Of a DNA stretch of 42,504 nt, positions 39,267 to 42,504 are shown in pieces (position 1 is the first letter of the stretch; every line of letters starts with the position of its first letter). Made by a program: the position numbers and the translations under genes. The DNA is from a virus, in the IMG/VR virus record IMGVR_UViG_3300013233_000123, positions 1-42,504 of that record. One strand, 5' to 3'. The notes beneath the pieces were generated by a model. The model did no database searches, was not told the DNA's origin, and was given only the letters and a program-made list of their open reading frames with translations.

Positions 39267-39586
39267 TGGCTATTGAGCAGGGAGACCTGCAAGCAATAGT
39301 AGCTATGCTTAGAGATGATAACGATAGGCATAGACGAGAGACTTTAGATGCTGTTAAGACTATGATAAAAAAGCATGAAGAAGCCGAGGTAGCCTTAATA
39401 AAAAAGACTATTCAAGGTGAGCTTCACGAAAGTCACGGAGAAGAACATAAGTTTATCCAAACTTGGATGCACCGTATGGATTCTATGGGTGACGGGTTCT
39501 TTGCATCCATTGGTAAGAGTCTAGCCACCCTTGTGTTTATTGGTTTTGCAGCAGCAGCCTTAGCATCACTGGGAGGCAACAAATGA
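39266..39586 (+). CDS. XhlA-like membrane protein, possible lysis accessory
   Basis: 106 residues. The N-terminal 75 residues are charged and helical (MLRDDNDRHRRETLDAVKTM; HEEAEVALIKKTIQG), then one C-terminal transmembrane stretch (SLATLVFIGFAAAALASLGG). This cytoplasmic coiled coil plus tail anchor is the layout of XhlA-type cell-lysis proteins. It overlaps a multi-pass membrane gene, forming a probable lysis pair. No endolysin is recognised next to it. Confidence 0.6.
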   Translation: MAIEQGDLQAIVAMLRDDNDRHRRETLDAVKTMIKKHEEAEVALIKKTIQGELHESHGEEHKFIQTWMHRMDSMGDGFFASIGKSLATLVFIGFAAAALASLGGNK

Positions 39587-39978
39587 CTCCTACTATTATG
39601 ATATACACTGATTTATTAGTAGTTTTTGCTTTACTGTCTGTGTTATGGCGTATGTCTGTATTCGCTAAGAAAGTGAGCGACCATGTTGTCTCCTTACAAG
39701 GCAGTCCTAATAGAATTATTGAACGCTCCCATCTGTACAATCATATATGGATAGTTGGGTTTGGGTTATTCTCAGTGGTTATATCTATATTTCTACAGAT
39801 AGCTCATGTGTATTATCAAGATATTATTCATAACGAAGAAGGCGTGGTTATTCTTGAGACGGTGAATAATATATTCTTAGCCCTAGTATTCTCCTCGTAT
39901 GGTATGGCAGTAAAACATATCACTCTTGAGGAGACCGAAGGCACCAGTACTTGTTATTATAAATCAGATAAACAGTAG
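39583..39978 (+). CDS. Three- to four-pass membrane protein, holin candidate
   Basis: 131 residues, start on the previous stop (ATGA). Hydrophobic segments at about 4-22 (TIMIYTDLLVVFALLSVLW), 56-76 (WIVGFGLFSVVISIFLQIA) and 94-108 (NNIFLALVFSSYGMAV). A short charged C-terminal tail ends KSDKQ. Size and neighbour suggest a class I or III holin, but other envelope roles are possible. Confidence 0.55.
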   Translation: MTPTIMIYTDLLVVFALLSVLWRMSVFAKKVSDHVVSLQGSPNRIIERSHLYNHIWIVGFGLFSVVISIFLQIAHVYYQDIIHNEEGVVILETVNNIFLALVFSSYGMAVKHITLEETEGTSTCYYKSDKQ

Positions 39979-40001
39979 AATATATTGCTCATATAGGTAG
40001 G

Positions 40002-40010
40002 TGCTACTAT
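40002..40010 (+). promoter_or_regulatory. Possible extended -10 promoter of the 3' module
   Basis: TGCTACTAT is an extended -10 (TGn plus TACTAT, as in P3). No well-spaced -35 is present. A small hairpin GGTAA/TTACC (40018/40030) follows in the leader. It sits between the membrane proteins and the module with different codon use. Confidence 0.35.
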
Positions 40011-40057
40011 GGTGGGCGGTAAATAATCGTTACCTTTAAGGTGACTAGGAGAGTAAA

Positions 40058-40477
40058 ATGGCATTACAATATTCAGTAGCAGTAAGAAATGCTCAGTTAA
40101 ACGCTTGGGAAGCCACTATTGGTACATCCCCTATCTTTCGTCTTTATGACGGTGTTAATCCAGTAGATTGCGCTTCTGCACCTACAGCTAATGAGATTGC
40201 TAACGGTACACTTCCTGCCGATTGGTCAAACGCAGCAGCTTCTGGTGCTAAGACTATTTTAGGTGGCCCTTTTACAGTTACAGGTCTGGCTGCCGCAGGT
40301 GCAGGTACAGCCGTTTTAGCTTACCGCATTTATGATTCAGCGGGTACTGTTTGCCATGAGCAAGGCACTGTTACCGTTACTGGTTCTGGCGGCGATATGA
40401 CTATGGATAATGTTTCTGTAGCTAACGCACAAACCGTTAATGTTAATACTTTGACTCGTACAGCATCTAACGCATAA
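40058..40477 (+). CDS. Structural protein, related to the 40869 protein
   Basis: 139 residues; TAGGAGAGTAAA precedes the ATG. Begins MALQYSVAVRNAQLNAWEAT, with an RLYDGVNPVDCASAP stretch and a C-terminal GSGGDMTMDNVSVANAQTV. The same outline (AYSISTAAANTVLDTLL; VRDGVRPIDSDTA; GSGADMELNDN) occurs in the gene at 40869, so the two are paralogues. Codons favour CGT for Arg, unlike the tail genes. A terminator follows, suggesting an abundant, separately expressed virion or decoration protein. Confidence 0.65.
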   Translation: MALQYSVAVRNAQLNAWEATIGTSPIFRLYDGVNPVDCASAPTANEIANGTLPADWSNAAASGAKTILGGPFTVTGLAAAGAGTAVLAYRIYDSAGTVCHEQGTVTVTGSGGDMTMDNVSVANAQTVNVNTLTRTASNA

Positions 40478-40488
40478 GTATCAAAACT

Positions 40489-40516
40489 AGGGGGGCTTAG
40501 GCTCCCCTTATTTTAT
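40489..40516 (+). terminator. Intrinsic terminator
   Basis: AGGGGGGC (40489-40496) pairs with GCTCCCCT (40501-40508) with one G-U, TTAG loop, then TATTTTATA. Confidence 0.8.
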
Positions 40517-40532
40517 ATAGTAAGGGGTTATT

Positions 40533-40868
40533 ATGTTTGCTTTTGTTGGGCAGTTAATCCGCAATAACTCATTCACTGTGAAGAAAGTTCGCAGGGCTTG
40601 GGCTACGCGAAAATCAATGAACAAGTTTAGAAATACACATACAGAATGTGAATGGTGTGGTAGGGCTAATAGACTACAGGTTCACCATATCATACCAGTG
40701 AGTGTGTCCCCAGATTTAGCAGGTAATCCCAGTAACATGATGATGCTATGTGGTAAGGGCTGCCATTTACGCTTTGGGCATAACGGTGATTTCCGTTCTC
40801 GTTATGTGGATAACATCAAAGACCTATGTTCAGCTAAGCGTGTTATCAAGACAGTTAAGGGGCTATAA
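40533..40868 (+). CDS. HNH endonuclease
   Basis: 111 residues; AAGGGGTTATT precedes the ATG. CEWCG (about 39-43) and MLCGKGCHLRFGH near residue 75 supply four Cys for zinc, and LQVHHIIPVSVSPDLAGNP holds the HH of the beta-beta-alpha nuclease core with Asn in the NPSNMMMLC part. It is the compact phage HNH type often beside terminase or virion genes. It sits between the two paralogous structural genes and may be a mobile passenger or help DNA packaging. Confidence 0.85.
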   Translation: MFAFVGQLIRNNSFTVKKVRRAWATRKSMNKFRNTHTECEWCGRANRLQVHHIIPVSVSPDLAGNPSNMMMLCGKGCHLRFGHNGDFRSRYVDNIKDLCSAKRVIKTVKGL

Positions 40869-41285
40869 ATGGCTTATTCAATTTCAACAGCAGCAGCTAA
40901 CACAGTGTTGGATACATTACTTACAAACTTCGCTAATGGAGTGATTGAGGTGAGAGATGGTGTTCGTCCTATCGACAGCGATACAGCAGCGACAGGGGTT
41001 GTACTCGCTACTATCCCATTGGGTGCAACGCCATTTAATGCGGCTGCATTACGCAGTGCAGCACTTGCTACGCCTGTGAGCGATTTAACAGGGGATGCGA
41101 ATGGTAGTGCAACATGGTTTCGCATGTATGACAACGCTGTACTAGCAAATTCTAGTCATATCCTTGATGGTGATGTTGGTATTGTAGGTAGTGGTGCTGA
41201 TATGGAATTGAACGACAACTTGGGCGGTACAGCTATCACCACAGCAGATAAGGTGACAGTTGATACAATGGCTGTGTCTGTATGA
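40869..41285 (+). CDS. Structural protein, related to the 40058 protein
   Basis: 138 residues, starting at the base after the HNH stop. Outline as in the 40058 protein: helical start AYSISTAAANTVLDTLLT, IEVRDGVRPIDSD, and a terminal GSGADMELNDN followed by a strand. Overall similarity is limited to these blocks. It overlaps the TPR-sulfotransferase gene as ATGA. Likely a virion component; no enzyme motif. Confidence 0.6.
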   Translation: MAYSISTAAANTVLDTLLTNFANGVIEVRDGVRPIDSDTAATGVVLATIPLGATPFNAAALRSAALATPVSDLTGDANGSATWFRMYDNAVLANSSHILDGDVGIVGSGADMELNDNLGGTAITTADKVTVDTMAVSV

Positions 41286-42504
41286 ATAGTGTCGAATTAA
41301 AGCAGCACATTGCGAGTGCTGAGATGTACTTGCAAGAAGGTAATATGTTTGCAGCAGAGCATGGTTTTAATATCGTGCTTGAGAATGATGCAGATAATAA
41401 AGATGCTTTGGTTGGGCTTGCTCATATTGCTCATGCGAATGGGCATGACACTACAGCTAGGGCGAACAAGCTTCTTGAGTTGTACGGCGATGAACCACCT
41501 GTTGTAGCCGTATGTGGTACATTACTTGATGACAGAGAGTTAATAGCACGCTCATACAATATGAATTGTAAAGATGCGAATGTTGCTATTGCCTATGCAA
41601 AGATATTGATTTCAGAACATCGTTCAGTTGATGCTTCGATTGTGCTTAAAGAGATTGGTACAGGTGATAACTTAGAACTCAAGCTTGCAGTGGCAGAGTT
41701 ATTGGTTGAGTGCTCAGAGATTGAAACATCATGCAAGCTGCTTGAGACTATTCTCAAAGAACGCCCCGATAGTTGGATTGCATATTGCCATGCCTTGCCG
41801 TTATTCGACCATGCAAAGAATGACACATGCAACGCCGATACAGTGAAAGCTATTATTGCTCGACTGTCTACACCAAAGGATAAGCTACCTATGCTAACCA
41901 ATGGCTTAGGACGCTTGCTTGATAAGCGTGGTGATGTTGACGGTGCTTGGAAAGCTTACGATGCGTCTAACGCGATTGTGAAGCCTTTACGCACTAACTA
42001 TCCAGACTATCGTGCCATCGAAGAACGCTATGAGAAAACATTTACAGCAGACTTCTTTGATGAGTTGCCTAAAGCTTCTGATAGTCCAATGATATTTGTG
42101 TTTGGTATGCCGAGAAGTGGCACAACATTAACTGAGCAAATCTTGGGCAAGCATTCGGATATTACAGCGTTGGGTGAATTGATGGCTGTACCCAAGTCGG
42201 GCAACATTTTTGGTGAGTTGTGGCAGCAGGGTAGTGACGATGTTCCTGCAAACCCCGACGAACTGGCAGAGCAATATCTTAAAGAGCATGTTCGTTCATT
42301 CGATACAAAGTATGCAGTGGATAAGATGCCTGCAAACTTCAAGTTCATTCCATTGATTTATGCAATGTTTCCTAACGCCAAGTTTGTTTATTGTAAGCGT
42401 GATGCTTTGGATAATTGCTTCTCGTGTCTGACTACACTGTTTGCTAATCGGCATGACTATAGCTTTGACCAAGTTGAATTGGGGAAAGAATACAACCATC
42501 ATCT
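41282..42504 (+). CDS. TPR-linked sulfotransferase, 3' end outside window
   Basis: Open from ATG 41282 to the window end, 407 complete codons. Residues 1-230 are helical repeats of TPR type (EHGFNIVLENDADNKDALVG; AVAELLVECSEIETSCKLL; DVDGAWKAYDASNAI). Then FVFGMPRSGTTLTEQIL (272-288) is the PAPS 5' phosphosulfate loop, followed by VDKMPANF and a KFVYCKRDALDNC region, which contains the 3' phosphate Arg. TPR-sulfotransferase fusions are common in marine bacteria. The repeats may bind the acceptor protein. The gene is fused by overlap to a structural gene, hinting that the virion protein is a substrate; this is inference. Confidence 0.85.
   Translation, partial: MNSVELKQHIASAEMYLQEGNMFAAEHGFNIVLENDADNKDALVGLAHIAHANGHDTTARANKLLELYGDEPPVVAVCGTLLDDRELIARSYNMNCKDANVAIAYAKILISEHRSVDASIVLKEIGTGDNLELKLAVAELLVECSEIETSCKLLETILKERPDSWIAYCHALPLFDHAKNDTCNADTVKAIIARLSTPKDKLPMLTNGLGRLLDKRGDVDGAWKAYDASNAIVKPLRTNYPDYRAIEERYEKTFTADFFDELPKASDSPMIFVFGMPRSGTTLTEQILGKHSDITALGELMAVPKSGNIFGELWQQGSDDVPANPDELAEQYLKEHVRSFDTKYAVDKMPANFKFIPLIYAMFPNAKFVYCKRDALDNCFSCLTTLFANRHDYSFDQVELGKEYNHH

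Noticed and set aside
39266-39978. Endolysin in the lysis region
   Set aside because: The two genes here encode membrane proteins only; no muramidase, amidase or endopeptidase motif was found in the window.

Overview
The window is a contiguous piece of the genome of a tailed double-stranded DNA bacteriophage. The evidence is a full set of head and tail genes in canonical order (portal, SPP1 gp7-like minor head protein, XkdF-like protease, scaffold, major capsid protein, connectors, tail tube, tail chaperones, a 1405-residue tape measure, tail-tip proteins, fibre). No tail sheath or contractile baseplate gene is recognised, so a long-tailed siphovirus is the best guess. The DNA is AT-rich, genes carry Shine-Dalgarno sites and often overlap as ATGA or TAATG, and the candidate early promoters look like sigma-70 promoters. 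A CsrA-like gene, a signal peptide and YadA-type repeats fit a Gram-negative host, but the host cannot be named from this window. No terminase large subunit and no endolysin are visible; they presumably lie outside.

Layout. 1-5545: small accessory genes on the + strand behind three near-identical promoters (233, 2886, 4781), including thymidylate synthase, a clan-MH (M42/M20/M28-like) metallopeptidase, an orphan ParB-like domain and several tiny membrane or zinc proteins. 5634-5787: tRNA-Met(CAT) and tRNA-Arg(TCT), followed by about 445 bases with no gene but with many nested helices, a candidate structured RNA. 6233-8074: dUTPase with an N-terminal zinc finger, a winged-helix protein, a CsrA-like protein and a DnaJ-type zinc protein. 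8092-11926: a family A DNA polymerase. 12205-23345: portal to tail chaperones, interrupted by a large free-standing homing endonuclease. 23345-39978: tape measure, tail tip, fibre, sulfotransferase and probable lysis membrane proteins. 40058-42504: a distinct module with different codon use, holding two related structural proteins around an HNH gene and a second, TPR-linked sulfotransferase cut by the window end.

The most unusual system is the DNA polymerase. Its coding sequence is broken into two overlapping genes inside an intein (N-intein 9583-9873, C-intein 9869-10015). This looks like a natural split intein that would join two polypeptides in trans. The second gene carries another intein (10304-11284) in polymerase motif B. 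Inside that intein, an apparently complete HNH endonuclease (10503-11234) is encoded in the +1 reading frame while the intein/polymerase frame stays open for the whole length. An active polymerase of about 806 residues would need one trans-splicing and one cis-splicing event, and the putative homing endonuclease would be made as a separate protein from the same DNA.

Regulation visible in the sequence: three early-type promoters; strong intrinsic terminators after the capsid gene (17609), a small structural gene (19730), the tail tube gene (22599) and the first gene of the 3' module (40489); a recurrent GCACT/AGTGC hairpin in four non-coding places; internal Shine-Dalgarno starts in the scaffold gene; and a -1 frameshift arrangement in the tail chaperones. 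All positions, motifs and translations come from reading the sequence. Family assignments rest on motif recognition and were not checked by database search.
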